This document shows, one piece after another, positions 37,306 to 47,911 of a stretch of DNA of 64,000 nt. Positions within the stretch are counted from its first letter, which is position 1, and each line of letters opens with the position of its first letter. This DNA is from Roseateles puraquae (lineage in GTDB: Bacteria; Pseudomonadota; Gammaproteobacteria; Burkholderiales; Burkholderiaceae_C): positions 248,001 through 312,000 of the forward strand of contig NZ_NISI01000007.1 in the NCBI RefSeq assembly GCF_002205845.1, read 5' to 3'. A model generated the notes under the pieces. That model did no database searches. It saw only the letters and a program-made list of their open reading frames with translations, and was not told where the DNA came from. The position numbers and the translations under genes were made by a program.

Positions 37306-38619
37306 TCAGGCCGCGTCCACCGGTGCGGTCTTGAAGGGGCTGCGTTCCGGCGGCTCGTCGTGTTCTGCCGTCTTGGTGAGGGCGGTGGTGATCCAGTTCA
37401 GCGCCGACACCCGGTGGCGCACTGCGCAGCTCAGTGGCTCGGGCTTGGCGCCCATCTTGGCTTTGGGTTCGAGCGCGGTGCGGCCAAGGCTCAGACGCGA
37501 CGAGCCGAAGGCGATCGCATCCTGCACGGTGGATTGCAGCAGGCTCAGGTACAGCGGCGCCTCGGCGTTGGCGGCGCGGTCATAGCCGATGTAGTAGCCG
37601 AGCGTCGTGTCGCCGTCGTGCACGCTGGTCACGAACCCCAGCCAGCGGCCGTCTGCGTGCTCCGCCACCCGGCAGCGGAAGCGGGCGCCGAGCGCCTGCG
37701 CCATCGCCGGCAGATAGCCCGGTGTCAGCGTGGCCAGGCGCAGGCCCTGGGCGGCGTGCACCTGCCCGTAGAGGGCGTGCAACTCGTCGGCGCGCGCCTG
37801 CATCTCTGCGGCGCTGGCCTCGCGCAGTGTGACGCCGGCGGCCGCGCAGTCCTTCAGCAGCTTCTTGGCGGCGCTGCGGTAGCTGGAGGTCATGCTGGCC
37901 AGGTAGTCGTCCCAGCTGCGCCACTCGGGCCGCAGCGTGAGCACCATGTCGGGTTCGGTCTCGACGCTGCGGTAGCCGAGCAGGCGCAGCGTAGGCGGCA
38001 CCGCGTCACCGGGCATGCCCAGGTCCTTGATCAACGCGAGGTCGGACTGGCCATCGAGCTTGTCGGCGCGACGCAACCGGTAGATGGCTTCGCAGATGCC
38101 ATGCCAGAGCTGCCCGGGGTCGGTGTCGGGCGCCAAGGCCATCGAGCGCGGCCCCCACACGAGCAGATTGCCGCAGACGAGCAGATGCTCCCGCAGCCCC
38201 GCCATGGGTGCGGCCACCAGACGCTGGCTGCCCGGCTTGCGCAGCTGCGCGCCGCCCACGGTGACCCGCTGCAGCAGCAAGGCCGCCACCGGGCGGCCGT
38301 CGTCGTAGGCCAGGGCATAGCGGGGCTCCAGGTTGTCGGGCGCATGCGCTTCCAACACCCGGAGGTAGTCGCGCGACAGGAAGATGGACTGGGTGGCGAG
38401 CTCATCCCAATGCGCCGGGTTCAGGAAGTCCACCCGGTCGGCCAGCGCCAGCTGCAGGCCCGAAGGCCGGCGGCGCGCCGCGCGCCGGGCCTTGATGTCG
38501 TGCAGCGCCTGAGCGGGGTGCACTGGCGCCGGCTTGAGCTTGCCCAGCGCACGGCCCGTGCGCTTGAGCTGGGCCGCAGCGGCCAGGAGGGGCTTCTTGA
38601 CGAGTCGCGATGCGGACAT
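37306..38619 (-). CDS. FemAB/GNAT-like peptidogalycan biosynthesis protein
   Basis: 437 residues on the opposite strand to the his genes. A basic N-terminus precedes two GNAT-like halves. Features are YRSAAKKLLKDCAAAGV, GFVTSVHDGDTTLGYYIGYD and SRLSLGRTALEPKAKMGA, as in the PF04339/FemAB-like group. The substrate is unknown; an amino-acyl or acyl transfer to a polymer is inferred from the fold. Its stop is 4 bp from the hisD stop, so the genes converge and block simple read-through from hisD. Confidence 0.75.
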   Translation of the reverse strand: MSASRLVKKPLLAAAAQLKRTGRALGKLKPAPVHPAQALHDIKARRAARRRPSGLQLALADRVDFLNPAHWDELATQSIFLSRDYLRVLEAHAPDNLEPRYALAYDDGRPVAALLLQRVTVGGAQLRKPGSQRLVAAPMAGLREHLLVCGNLLVWGPRSMALAPDTDPGQLWHGICEAIYRLRRADKLDGQSDLALIKDLGMPGDAVPPTLRLLGYRSVETEPDMVLTLRPEWRSWDDYLASMTSSYRSAAKKLLKDCAAAGVTLREASAAEMQARADELHALYGQVHAAQGLRLATLTPGYLPAMAQALGARFRCRVAEHADGRWLGFVTSVHDGDTTLGYYIGYDRAANAEAPLYLSLLQSTVQDAIAFGSSRLSLGRTALEPKAKMGAKPEPLSCAVRHRVSALNWITTALTKTAEHDEPPERSPFKTAPVDAA

Positions 38620-38711
38620 CGATGCGCAGAGAGTGGTGAGACGCGCAGGCTAACCGAGTCTTGGGCTGAGGCTGGGCATTGCACTTGGCAGGCGATCGGC
38701 TACGCTGGCGC

Positions 38712-39566
38712 ATGGGTCTGGGTCGACGCCACCTGTTGATCGCCGGGGCGGTGCTGCCTTGCTGGGCAGCCGGTGCCGAGCCGCGCATGTTGCGCATCCC
38801 GCAGGTGTCCGCGCGGGCCGAACTGCCGCGCAGCTACCCGGCGCTGCTACTGGAGCAGGCGCTGACCGCGGCTGGGCTGCCTGTGAGCCTGTCGCAGACT
38901 CGCGAACCCATTCCGCAGAACCGCGCCTTTCTGGCGCTCGGGCGGGGCCCGGATCGGCTGGACGTTGTCTGGTCGATGACGTCCGTCGAACGCGAGGCCC
39001 GGGCGCGCGCCATCCGCGTGCCGCTGTTCAAGGGCCTGTTCGGCTGGCGGCTCCTGCTCGCCCGGCCGGCGATGGCTGAGCGCTTGCGTCAGGTGCAGAC
39101 GCTCGATGAGCTGCGGGCCTTCGTGATGCTGCAGGGTCAGGACTGGCCGGACACCGCCATCCTGCGCGCCGCCGGCCTGCAGGTCATCGCGTCGCCCACC
39201 TACGAGGCGATGTTCAAGCAGCTGCGCCTCGGCCGGGGTGACGCCTTTCCCCGGGCCATCGAGGAGATCTGGTGGGAGCAGGCCTTGCACGGTGAAGGCT
39301 TGGTGGTGGTGCCCGAACTGGGCCTTCACTACCCGACGGCGGTCTACTTCTTCGTCGACCGCGGCGACGAAGCGCTGGCCCAGGCGATCGAGCTCGGACT
39401 GCAGCGCCTGCGAGCTAGCGGTGCCTTCGACCGGCTCTTTCTCAAGCACCACGGCGACGACATCGTCCGCGCCCAGCTGGACCGTCGCCGCATCTTTGAA
39501 CTCGCGAACCCGCGGTTGCCGCCGCAGACGCCGTTGGATCAGGCCGAGCTGTGGTTTCGTCCCTAG
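38712..39566 (+). CDS. Periplasmic substrate-binding-like protein
   Basis: 284 residues. The N-terminus MGLGRRHLLIAGAVLPCWAAG is a Tat-like signal. The body has the pattern of family-3 solute-binding proteins (RIPQVSARAELPRSYPALLLE..., LDVVWSMTSVEREARARAI). No transporter genes are next to it, so it may be a sensor-like or orphan receptor. It lies inside the stretch separating hisD from hisC. Confidence 0.75.
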   Translation: MGLGRRHLLIAGAVLPCWAAGAEPRMLRIPQVSARAELPRSYPALLLEQALTAAGLPVSLSQTREPIPQNRAFLALGRGPDRLDVVWSMTSVEREARARAIRVPLFKGLFGWRLLLARPAMAERLRQVQTLDELRAFVMLQGQDWPDTAILRAAGLQVIASPTYEAMFKQLRLGRGDAFPRAIEEIWWEQALHGEGLVVVPELGLHYPTAVYFFVDRGDEALAQAIELGLQRLRASGAFDRLFLKHHGDDIVRAQLDRRRIFELANPRLPPQTPLDQAELWFRP

Positions 39567-39577
39567 GGTTAACGTGA

Positions 39578-39606
39578 CACGAAGTTCGTGCAACACGAAC
39601 TTCGTG
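39578..39606. promoter_or_regulatory. Nested palindromic operator of the toxin-antitoxin pair
   Basis: CACGAAGTTCGTG (39578-39590) and CACGAACTTCGTG (39594-39606) are exact inverted copies 3 bp apart, and each arm is itself CACGAA-N-TTCGTG. That makes four half-sites 15 bp before the antitoxin start, as expected for cooperative binding by ribbon-helix-helix antitoxin dimers. Confidence 0.82.
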
Positions 39607-39620
39607 ATACGCTGCCCGCC

Positions 39621-39839
39621 ATGAAGAACGTGACCGTGTCGATGGACGATGCCGTGGCCGAGTGGGCTCGGCTGGAAGCCGCGCGGCGCAATACCAGCGT
39701 GTCGCGCCTGCTCGGCGAGCTGCTGGCCGAGAAGATGCGCCACGACGACGCGTACGAGCGCGCGCTGCAGGACTGGCAGCACCGCGAGCGCACCTGGTCG
39801 TCGGACGGCCAGCCCTACCCGGGCCGGGGCGTGCTGTGA
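39621..39839 (+). CDS. Ribbon-helix-helix antitoxin (VapB/CopG type)
   Basis: 72 residues. The N-terminal MKNVTVSMDDAVAEWARLEA with NTSVSRLLGELLAEKM is a CopG-type strand-helix-helix; the C-terminal tail (DWQHRERTWSSDG...) should wrap the toxin. It is preceded by a four-half-site operator and overlaps the toxin gene in GTGA. It would bind DNA and neutralise the PIN toxin. Confidence 0.88.
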   Translation: MKNVTVSMDDAVAEWARLEAARRNTSVSRLLGELLAEKMRHDDAYERALQDWQHRERTWSSDGQPYPGRGVL

Positions 39840-40276
39840 GCGATCCGGTCTTCGTCGACACCTCGGTGCTGCTGTTCAGCGAAGACGGCGCCCGCCCTGC
39901 CGAGCGCGAGCAGGTGCTGGCCTGGCTGCGCCAGCTGTGGGCGACGCGCACCGGCCGGGTGTCGGTGCAGGTGCTCAACGACTTCTACCTGCTGGCCACC
40001 CAGCGCGTGTCGCCGCCCATGCCCCAGGGCGACGTGCGCGCCGAGGTGCGCCGCTACCAGCACTGGCGACCCTGGCAAACCGATCAGGCCACGGTCGAGT
40101 CGGCCTGGTCGCTGGAAAGCCGCTTCGGCTTGCCGTTCGCCGACGCCCTGGTCGTGGCCAGCGCCAAGGCCCAGGGCTGCACGCGCCTGCTGAGCCTGTC
40201 CCTGCCGCACGACGCTCATTTCGACAGCGTGCAGGTGCTCAACCCTCTGGTGGCCCCCGTGCCCAATGCCGCATGA
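39836..40276 (+). CDS. PIN-domain VapC-like toxin with altered active site
   Basis: 146 residues with a GTG start overlapping the antitoxin stop. The PIN fold is clear: D8 in FVDTSVLLF, RVSVQVLNDFY, LPFADALVVASA with D103, and VQVLNPL. Compared with the usual family text, the second acid (NEFY/QEFY) is Asp (D49), and the fourth (SEDL) is replaced by S120-L-S-L123. So one metal ligand appears lost and RNase activity may be weak or absent. The stop overlaps the hisC start in ATGA. Confidence 0.88.
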   Translation: MSDPVFVDTSVLLFSEDGARPAEREQVLAWLRQLWATRTGRVSVQVLNDFYLLATQRVSPPMPQGDVRAEVRRYQHWRPWQTDQATVESAWSLESRFGLPFADALVVASAKAQGCTRLLSLSLPHDAHFDSVQVLNPLVAPVPNAA

Positions 40277-41352
40277 CCGATCGCCTGCAGCAAGCCCTCG
40301 CCCGCATCCGTCCCGACGTGCGGGCGGCCCATGCCTACGTCGTGCAGCCGAGCACCGGTGTCGTCAAGCTCGACATCATGGAGAACCCGTTTCGCCTGCC
40401 GCCCGAGTTGCAGCGCGCGCTGGGTGAGCGCCTGGGCGCGGTCGCCATCAATCGCTACCCGGCCGAGCGCACCGCCGAGCTGGCCGCGGCACTCAAGGCG
40501 CATGCGGGCGTGCCGGCCCACTGCGGCATCACGCTGGGCAACGGCTCGGACGAACTCATCAGCCTGCTGACGCTGGCCATCGCCCAGCCCGGCGCCACGG
40601 TGCTGTCGCCGCTGCCGAGCTTTGTCATCTACGAGATGTGTGCCGGCCAGCAGCGGCTGAACTTCGTCGGCGTGCCGCTGCGAGCCGATGACTTCGAGCT
40701 GGACGAGGCCGCCATGCTGGCCGCCATCGAGCAGCACCAGCCGGCGCTGGTCTACCTCTCCTACCCCAACAACCCGACCGGCAACCTCTGGGATGCCGCC
40801 GTCATCGAGCGCATCGTCGCAGCGGCGCCGGGTCTGGTGGTGCTGGACGAGGCCTACCAACCCTTCGCCTCCCGTGACAGCCTGGACCTGATGGCCCGCC
40901 ATCCTCATGTGCTGGTCATGCGCACGATGAGCAAGTTCGGCCTGGCTGGCGTGCGCATCGGCTACCTGCTCGGCGCGCGCGAGGTGGTCGACCAGATCGA
41001 GAAGCTGCGCCCGCCGTTCAACGTCAGCGTGCTCAATGCGGAGGCGGCCCTGTTCGCCCTGGACCACGCCGAGGTCTACGCCGCCCAGGCTGCTGTGCTG
41101 CGGGCTGAACGCGAGCGCGTGTTTGCGGCGCTGCAGGCTCTGCCGGGTGTGCGACCCTGGCCCAGCCAGGGCAATATGATTTTGGCGAGAGTGGCCGATG
41201 CAGGCGCCACCTTTGCCGCGCTGAAGGCGCGCGGCGTGCTGATCAAGAACGTCTCGGCCGCCCACCCCTTGCTTGCGAACTGCCTGCGCATCACCATCGG
41301 CACGCCCGACGAGAACACCCGCCTGCTGGCCGAACTGCCCCTCTGCCTATGA
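40273..41352 (+). CDS. hisC: Histidinol-phosphate aminotransferase
   Basis: 359 residues. It is a PLP enzyme; the lysine is in [16 protein letters not shown], with [11 protein letters not shown] and [11 protein letters not shown] marking the cofactor pocket. It converts imidazole-acetol phosphate to histidinol phosphate. The ATG at 40273 overlaps the toxin stop, so hisC translation is coupled to the toxin gene. It is first of hisC-B-H-A-F. Confidence 0.96.
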   Translation: MTDRLQQALARIRPDVRAAHAYVVQPSTGVVKLDIMENPFRLPPELQRALGERLGAVAINRYPAERTAELAAALKAHAGVPAHCGITLGNGSDELISLLTLAIAQPGATVLSPLPSFVIYEMCAGQQRLNFVGVPLRADDFELDEAAMLAAIEQHQPALVYLSYPNNPTGNLWDAAVIERIVAAAPGLVVLDEAYQPFASRDSLDLMARHPHVLVMRTMSKFGLAGVRIGYLLGAREVVDQIEKLRPPFNVSVLNAEAALFALDHAEVYAAQAAVLRAERERVFAALQALPGVRPWPSQGNMILARVADAGATFAALKARGVLIKNVSAAHPLLANCLRITIGTPDENTRLLAELPLCL

Positions 41353-41945
41353 ACACGCCCCGCATCGCCGAAGTCACCCGCAACACCCGCGAGACGCGCA
41401 TCACCGTGCGCGTCAACCTCGATGGCACCGGGCAGTCCAAGCTGCACACCGGCATCGGCTTCTTCGACCACATGCTCGACCAGATCGCCCGCCATGGCCT
41501 GATCGACCTCGACATCCACTGCGAGGGCGACCTGCACATCGACGGCCACCACACGGTGGAGGACGTCGGCATCACGCTGGGCATGGCGATCGCGCAGGCC
41601 GTGGGCGACAAGGCCGGCCTGACCCGCTACGGCCACAGCTACGTGCCGCTGGACGAGGCGCTCTCGCGCGTCGTCATCGACCTCTCCGGCCGCCCGGGCC
41701 TGCACATGGACGTGAAGTTCACGGCTGGCAGCATCGGCCAGTTCGACACCCAGCTCACCTTCGAGTTCTTCCAGGGCTTCGCCAACCTGGCGCTCGCGAC
41801 CGTGCACATCGACAACCTCAAGGGCCACAACGCCCACCACCAGGCTGAGACCATCTTCAAGGCCTTCGGTCGCGCGTTGCGCATGGCCACCACGCCTGAC
41901 GCCCGCTCGGCAGGGGTCATTCCGTCCACGAAGGGGTCGCTGTGA
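41349..41945 (+). CDS. hisB: Imidazoleglycerol-phosphate dehydratase
   Basis: 198 residues, the monofunctional short HisB. Metal-binding marks are [24 protein letters not shown] and the second half [17 protein letters not shown]. It overlaps hisC by ATGA and hisH by GTGA. Confidence 0.97.
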   Translation: MNTPRIAEVTRNTRETRITVRVNLDGTGQSKLHTGIGFFDHMLDQIARHGLIDLDIHCEGDLHIDGHHTVEDVGITLGMAIAQAVGDKAGLTRYGHSYVPLDEALSRVVIDLSGRPGLHMDVKFTAGSIGQFDTQLTFEFFQGFANLALATVHIDNLKGHNAHHQAETIFKAFGRALRMATTPDARSAGVIPSTKGSL

Positions 41946-42589
41946 GCCGTCGCGTGGCCGTGGTCGACTACGGCATGGGCAATTTGCGCTCGGTGTCGCA
42001 GGCCGTCGTGCATGCGGCGCAGGGGCAGGGCTTCGAGGTTGACATCACCTGCGATCCGGCCGTCATCCGCGCGGCCGACCGCGTCGTGCTGCCGGGCCAG
42101 GGCGCGATGCGCGACTGCATGGCCGAGCTGGCCGCCTCGGGTGCCAAGGAGGCCGTGCTGGAGGCGGCCGCCACCAAGCCGCTGCTGGGCGTGTGCGTGG
42201 GCATGCAGATGCTGCTGGACCACAGCGAGGAGCAGGACACGCCGGGCCTGGGCCTCATCCCCGGGCGCGTGCAGCGCTTCCGGCTGGAAGGCCGGCTGCA
42301 GGAAGACGGCAGCCGCTTCAAGGTGCCCCAGATGGGCTGGAACCGCGTGCACCAGCCGCGGCCCCATCCGGTGTGGGATGGCATTCCGGACGAGAGCTGG
42401 TTCTACTTCGTCCACAGCTTCTACGCGACCACCGCGCAGCCGGAGCACAGCGCCGGCGAGACCGACTATGGCCTTCGCTTTACCTGTGCGGTGGCGCGGG
42501 ATAACATTTTTGCCACCCAATTCCACCCCGAGAAAAGTGCTGCGCTGGGCCTCGCCCTGTACCGCAACTTCCTGCACTGGAAGCCTTGA
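41942..42589 (+). CDS. hisH: Imidazole glycerol phosphate synthase, glutaminase subunit
   Basis: 215 residues, class-I amidotransferase. The catalytic Cys is in [11 protein letters not shown], with the His/Glu pair in [11 protein letters not shown]. It passes ammonia to HisF. GTG start in a 4-bp overlap with hisB; a 55-bp gap to hisA follows. Confidence 0.96.
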   Translation: MSRRVAVVDYGMGNLRSVSQAVVHAAQGQGFEVDITCDPAVIRAADRVVLPGQGAMRDCMAELAASGAKEAVLEAAATKPLLGVCVGMQMLLDHSEEQDTPGLGLIPGRVQRFRLEGRLQEDGSRFKVPQMGWNRVHQPRPHPVWDGIPDESWFYFVHSFYATTAQPEHSAGETDYGLRFTCAVARDNIFATQFHPEKSAALGLALYRNFLHWKP

Positions 42590-42644
42590 CCGACCCGTCC
42601 CGGTCCGCACCTTCTCGACCCCTTTCTGACCCTCACCACCGGCC

Positions 42645-43391
42645 ATGCTGCTGATCCCTGCCATCGACCTCAAAGACGGTCGCTGCGTCCGCCTCAAGCA
42701 AGGCGACATGAACGACTCGACCACCTTCGGCGAGGACCCGGCCGCCATGGCCCGGCGCTGGCTGGATGCCGGCGCGCGCCGCCTGCACCTGGTCGACCTG
42801 AACGGCGCCTTCGCCGGCAAGCCGGTCAACGAGCCGGCCATCAAGGCCATCATCAAGGAGCTGGGCGACGAGATTCCCATCCAGCTGGGCGGCGGCATCC
42901 GCGACCTCGACACCATCGAGCGCTACCTGGACGACGGCCTGTCGTACGTCATCATCGGCACGGCCGCGGTCAAGAACCCCGGCTACCTGAAAGACGCCTG
43001 CAGCGCCTTCGGCGGCCACATCATCGTGGGCCTGGACGCCAAGGACGGCAAGGTGGCGACCGACGGCTGGAGCAAGCTCACCGGCCACGAAGTCATCGAC
43101 CTGGGCAAGAAGTTCGAGGACTACGGCGTCGAAGGCATCATCTACACCGACATCGGCCGCGACGGCATGCTGACTGGCATCAACATCGAGGCCACCGTCA
43201 AGCTCGCCCAGGCGCTGACCATCCCCGTCATCGCCTCCGGCGGCCTGTCCGACATCGCCGACATCGAGCGCCTGTGCGCCGTCGAGCGCGAGGGGGTCGA
43301 GGGCGTCATCTGCGGCCGCTCCATCTACACCGGTGCGCTCGACTTCGCCGCCGCGCAAAAGCGCGCCGACGAGCTGCTGGCCGAGTCCTGA
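42645..43391 (+). CDS. hisA: ProFAR isomerase
   Basis: 248 residues, half-barrel duplicated TIM fold. Catalytic acids are in [16 protein letters not shown] and [12 protein letters not shown], with the phosphate-binding QLGGGIRDL and ASGGLSDI. Next in order to hisF, its structural relative. Confidence 0.97.
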   Translation: MLLIPAIDLKDGRCVRLKQGDMNDSTTFGEDPAAMARRWLDAGARRLHLVDLNGAFAGKPVNEPAIKAIIKELGDEIPIQLGGGIRDLDTIERYLDDGLSYVIIGTAAVKNPGYLKDACSAFGGHIIVGLDAKDGKVATDGWSKLTGHEVIDLGKKFEDYGVEGIIYTDIGRDGMLTGINIEATVKLAQALTIPVIASGGLSDIADIERLCAVEREGVEGVICGRSIYTGALDFAAAQKRADELLAES

Positions 43392-43392
43392 C

Positions 43393-44172
43393 GTGCTGGC
43401 CAAGCGCATCATTCCCTGCCTGGACGTGACCGCCGGTCGCGTCGTCAAGGGGGTCAACTTCGTCGGCCTGCGCGACGCGGGCGACCCGGTGGACATCGCC
43501 GCCCGCTACAACGAGCAGGGCGCCGACGAACTCACCTTCCTCGACATCACCGCCACCAGCGATGGCCGCGACCTCATCCTGCACATCATCGAGGCGGTGG
43601 CCTCGCAGGTGTTCATCCCGCTGACGGTGGGCGGTGGCGTGCGCTCGGTGGCCGATGTGCGCCGGCTGCTCAACGCCGGGGCCGACAAGGTCAGCTTCAA
43701 CTCCGCCGCGGTGGCCGACCCTGAGCTCATCCGCGCGGCCAGCGATCGCTACGGTGCGCAATGCATCGTGGTGGCCATCGACGCCAAGCGCCGCCAGGGC
43801 GAAGACCTCGCGGCGCGCGGCCCGGGCTGGGATGTCTACACCCATGGCGGCCGCAAGAACGTCGGGCTCGATGCCGTGGCCTGGGCGAAGCAGATGGCCG
43901 AGTTCGGCGCCGGCGAGATCCTGCTCACGAGTATGGACCGCGACGGCACCAAGAGCGGCTTCGACCTCGAACTGACCCGCGCCGTGAGCGACGCGGTGCC
44001 CGTGCCCGTCATCGCCTCGGGCGGTGTCGGCGGCCTGGACGATCTGGCCGACGGCATCACCCAGGGCGGCGCCGACGCGGTGCTGGCGGCCAGCATCTTC
44101 CACTTCGGTGAGTACACGGTCGGCCAGGCCAAGGCGCTGATGGCCGAGCGCGGCATTCCCGTCAGGCTTTGA
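43393..44172 (+). CDS. hisF: Imidazole glycerol phosphate synthase, cyclase subunit
   Basis: 259 residues with a GTG start 1 bp after hisA. Marks are [19 protein letters not shown] with the catalytic Asp, TVGGGVRSV, and [15 protein letters not shown] with the second Asp. HisI and HisE, often next in Burkholderiales, do not follow; rsmD begins 1 bp later. Confidence 0.97.
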   Translation: MLAKRIIPCLDVTAGRVVKGVNFVGLRDAGDPVDIAARYNEQGADELTFLDITATSDGRDLILHIIEAVASQVFIPLTVGGGVRSVADVRRLLNAGADKVSFNSAAVADPELIRAASDRYGAQCIVVAIDAKRRQGEDLAARGPGWDVYTHGGRKNVGLDAVAWAKQMAEFGAGEILLTSMDRDGTKSGFDLELTRAVSDAVPVPVIASGGVGGLDDLADGITQGGADAVLAASIFHFGEYTVGQAKALMAERGIPVRL

Positions 44173-44173
44173 G

Positions 44174-44721
44174 GTGGGAGAGGTCCGCATCATCGGCGGG
44201 CAGTGGAAGCGCTCCAAGCTGCCCGTGCCCGATGCTCCCGGCCTGCGCCCCACGTCCGACCGCATCCGCGAGACGCTGTTCAACTGGCTCGGCCAGACGC
44301 TGACCGGCTGGCGCGTGCTCGATGCCTTCGCGGGCAGTGGCGCGCTGGGCTTCGAGGCTGCCTCGCGCGATGCCGCGGCAGTGGTGCTGGTGGAGCGTGA
44401 TGCCAAGCTCGCCGCCGGCCTGCGGGCTAGCGCGCAGCGGCTCAAGGCCACCACCGTGCAGGTGCAGCCGGCCGATGCGCTGGCCTGGATGCGCAGCCAG
44501 CCGCCCGGCGGCTTCGACCTCATCCTGCTGGACCCGCCATTCGCTGCCGACGTCTTCGACCGGGCGCTCGCGGCGGCCCTGCCGCTGCTGGCCGAGGGCG
44601 GCCTGATTTACCTGGAGTCGCCCCGCGAGATCGCCCCGCCGGCCGGATTCACCGCCTGGCGCCAGGGCCGCGCCGGTGCCGTGCACTACCAGCTGCTGCG
44701 CCGCGACGACAATTCAACGCC

Positions 44722-44725
<4 letters not shown>
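44174..44725 (+). CDS. rsmD: 16S rRNA (guanine966-N2)-methyltransferase
   Basis: 183 residues. The N-terminal RIIGGQWKRSKLPVP...GLRPTSDRIRETLFNWL is the RsmD pattern. The SAM site is LDAFAGSGALGFEA and the catalytic motif is LLDPPF. GTG start right after hisF, and an ATGA overlap with coaD, place a ribosome-modification gene at the end of the his operon. Confidence 0.95.
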
Positions 44726-45595
<870 letters not shown>

Positions 45596-45617
45596 GGCGC
45601 ATTGCAGTGGCGCAGGC

Positions 45618-46682
45618 CTAACGTCGCTCCACGTAGCTTTCACCGTCCAGCCAGAGCACGCCGCCCGGCTTGGCCGGGTCTGTGATCAGCACTCGCTGCT
45701 CGTGCTCGCCGTTGTCGTAGCCGATGCGCAGCAGCAGGCCATCCACGCGGTAGCGGCCACTGCGCTCGCCCGGCCCGCCGCGGGTCACCACGCTCGTGCC
45801 CCCAGCCTGCGCGGTGCTGCCCACGGCGCCGGTGCGCACCACGCGGCCATCGGGGCTGAACCGGTACTCGTCCACCACCGTCACCGACTGCTGGCCGCCC
45901 ACCGCCACATTGCCCACGCCGCTGGTGCTGCGAAAGCGCCCGGACAGGCGCAGGTCGGCCGGCAGTTGCGCATAGGTGTTGTCGAAGGGCAGCTTCTCCC
46001 AGCGGCCGTCCTTGCGCACCTGTACCTGGCCACCCTGGCGCCGCCACTGGCTCCACTGCTCGGGGTGGGCCGCGCGGTGGGCGGCCAGGCCGCGTGCGTC
46101 GCGCAGGCCCTTCACCTCGGTCAGCAGTTCGCCGCCCTTGAACAGCACCACCGGGTAGATGTCCAGTGCGATGAAGCCGCCCAGGCCCATCTTGGGCCGG
46201 GTGTCGAACGCAAAGCTGTCGATGCGGGCCAGCACGTCGGCCGGCACGGGGGCTGAGGTCGTGGCCTCCACCGTGGCGGCACCGGGGCTCGGCGGAGGCG
46301 GCTGCGTGGGCAGTGCCGGCGCCTCGGCAGATCGGGCCAGGCGCGCATCGGGCAACTGGGTCAGCGAGGCGGCAGCCGTGCAGGCGTTGGCGCCCTTGTC
46401 GCGCGCCATCTGCTCGATCTGCTGCGCGGCCCGATCCAGTTGCGCGGCCAGCCGCGGCTGAGCCCGCAGCGCCGGCAGCTGGGTGCGCACGGCCGCGAGG
46501 TCGTTCTCGCGTGCCCAGCGCTGCACCTGGTCCCGCTGCGGCGGCGTGTAGGCCCCGGCGCAGGTGGCATCGAGGCGGTCAAAGCTGGTCACGATGACGG
46601 CGGCCTGCAGCAGGGCGCGATCGGGCGTGTCGGCGAGGGCAGGCAAAGCGGCAGCGATGGCGAGCAACAGGGCAGGGCGCAT
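45618..46682 (-). CDS. Secreted protein of unknown function
   Basis: 354 residues. A signal peptide (MRPALLLAIAAALPALA) is followed by a helical N-terminal half with two cysteines, a Pro-rich hinge (QPPPPSPGAATVEA), and a Gly-rich beta C-terminal half with conserved-looking blocks (GGFIALDIYPVVLFKGGELL, DEYRFSPDGRVVRTG, GRYRVDGLLLRIGYDNG). The C-terminal half resembles lipocalin-like secreted proteins, but I cannot name a family. It is followed by the S1/P1 nuclease gene on the same strand, upstream of it. Confidence 0.7.
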   Translation of the reverse strand: MRPALLLAIAAALPALADTPDRALLQAAVIVTSFDRLDATCAGAYTPPQRDQVQRWARENDLAAVRTQLPALRAQPRLAAQLDRAAQQIEQMARDKGANACTAAASLTQLPDARLARSAEAPALPTQPPPPSPGAATVEATTSAPVPADVLARIDSFAFDTRPKMGLGGFIALDIYPVVLFKGGELLTEVKGLRDARGLAAHRAAHPEQWSQWRRQGGQVQVRKDGRWEKLPFDNTYAQLPADLRLSGRFRSTSGVGNVAVGGQQSVTVVDEYRFSPDGRVVRTGAVGSTAQAGGTSVVTRGGPGERSGRYRVDGLLLRIGYDNGEHEQRVLITDPAKPGGVLWLDGESYVERR

Positions 46683-46722
46683 GCCTTGCAGTGGAGCGTC
46701 GCCTTGGCCGTTCAGCCAAGCC

Positions 46723-47781
46723 CTAGTTCAGTATGGCCTTCAGCAACTGCGCCAGCCCAGCGCCGGCCCGCGTCAGCTGCTCGCGCTTGATGGCATCCGC
46801 CCGGGCGCTGTAGCCCGGGGGCAGCACCACGTTCCAGTGCGCGCCCTGCCGGGGGGAGATGACCAGGCCGTCGAACGCGAGGCGCGCCTGTTCGAGGGAT
46901 TGCGTCGCCCAGCGTTCGGCCCAGTCGGCGGGGTCGTCGGCGTCGGTTGGCAGCTGGCGTGCTTCGGCCAGCCAGGCAGCATCCACGCGTTGGGGCCTGA
47001 GTGCGTCCGGCACGCTGTCCCACAGGGTGTGCAGCTTCAACGGAGCCGCACCGGTCGTGACGGGCGCAGACGGTGATCGAGCCGCCCGGGTCGCCTGGGG
47101 CGCCGCGACGACCCACAGGCTGTTGCCACCCACCGTGAAGCTGGCCGGGTCCAGCCCGGCCTTGTCGGGGTCGACCCGGTGGCCCTGGGCGTCGAGGTAG
47201 AGGGCCCCCACGTGCAGCGGCTGGTGGATGTCGCCCACCAGATGCACCAGCACCAGCAAGGCTTCGCGCTTGCTCTTGAACTGCGGTGGCCCGGCGGCCG
47301 GCTTGCCTTGCAGCACCCGAACGGCGGTGCGCAGCGCGCCCGCCACGTCATCCGTTCGCGTGCCGATGAAGCCCAGCGCATAACGGCTGCGTTGGACGGC
47401 CACGTCGGTGTAGTGCGCCTGGCGGTGGCAGCTGTCTTCGTCAGGGCCGATCTGGCACTGCCTGTCGTTGCGACGCACGTAGTCGGCCATCTCGGCCATG
47501 CGCGCCGGTGTTTCCAGCGGTGCGCACTCGGGGTACTTGCCCGGCGAGGGATAGCGGTATTGCTGGGCTGGCGACACACCCTTGGCGCAGTCGGCCCAGA
47601 GGCTCGCCAAGGGCAGCGAGATGTCGCCCAGCAGTTCGGTCACACGGGCCTCGGTGGGCGTGCCCTGGATCAGGCGCGCCGCGATCGTGGCGACGGTCTG
47701 GTGGCCATCGGGCCCCCAGGCGTGGGTCACCAGTGGCAGGGTGAGCAGGGCAGGGAAGAGGACGTGGCGTCGCAAAGGCAT
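46723..47781 (-). CDS. S1/P1-family zinc nuclease
   Basis: 352 residues. Signal peptide cleavage after THA leaves Trp as the mature N-terminus (WGPDGHQTVATIAA), the zinc-binding residue peculiar to S1/P1 nucleases. Other zinc ligands are in HYTDVAV and HLVGDIHQPLHVG. It cleaves single-stranded nucleic acids in the periplasm or outside. The ATG at 47781 is chosen because it gives this exact N-terminus. Confidence 0.93.
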   Translation of the reverse strand: MPLRRHVLFPALLTLPLVTHAWGPDGHQTVATIAARLIQGTPTEARVTELLGDISLPLASLWADCAKGVSPAQQYRYPSPGKYPECAPLETPARMAEMADYVRRNDRQCQIGPDEDSCHRQAHYTDVAVQRSRYALGFIGTRTDDVAGALRTAVRVLQGKPAAGPPQFKSKREALLVLVHLVGDIHQPLHVGALYLDAQGHRVDPDKAGLDPASFTVGGNSLWVVAAPQATRAARSPSAPVTTGAAPLKLHTLWDSVPDALRPQRVDAAWLAEARQLPTDADDPADWAERWATQSLEQARLAFDGLVISPRQGAHWNVVLPPGYSARADAIKREQLTRAGAGLAQLLKAILN

Positions 47782-47911
47782 GGGATGGGCATGGTGCGAG
47801 TGAACTGGCGCCAGCGTAGCGCGTGGGCTTGATGACACCGTTCGTCATCGCCCTTGCCTTGGCCTTCGGTTAGGCTGCGTCGGTCACTTCAAGTTCAATC
47901 AGGGGGAAAGG

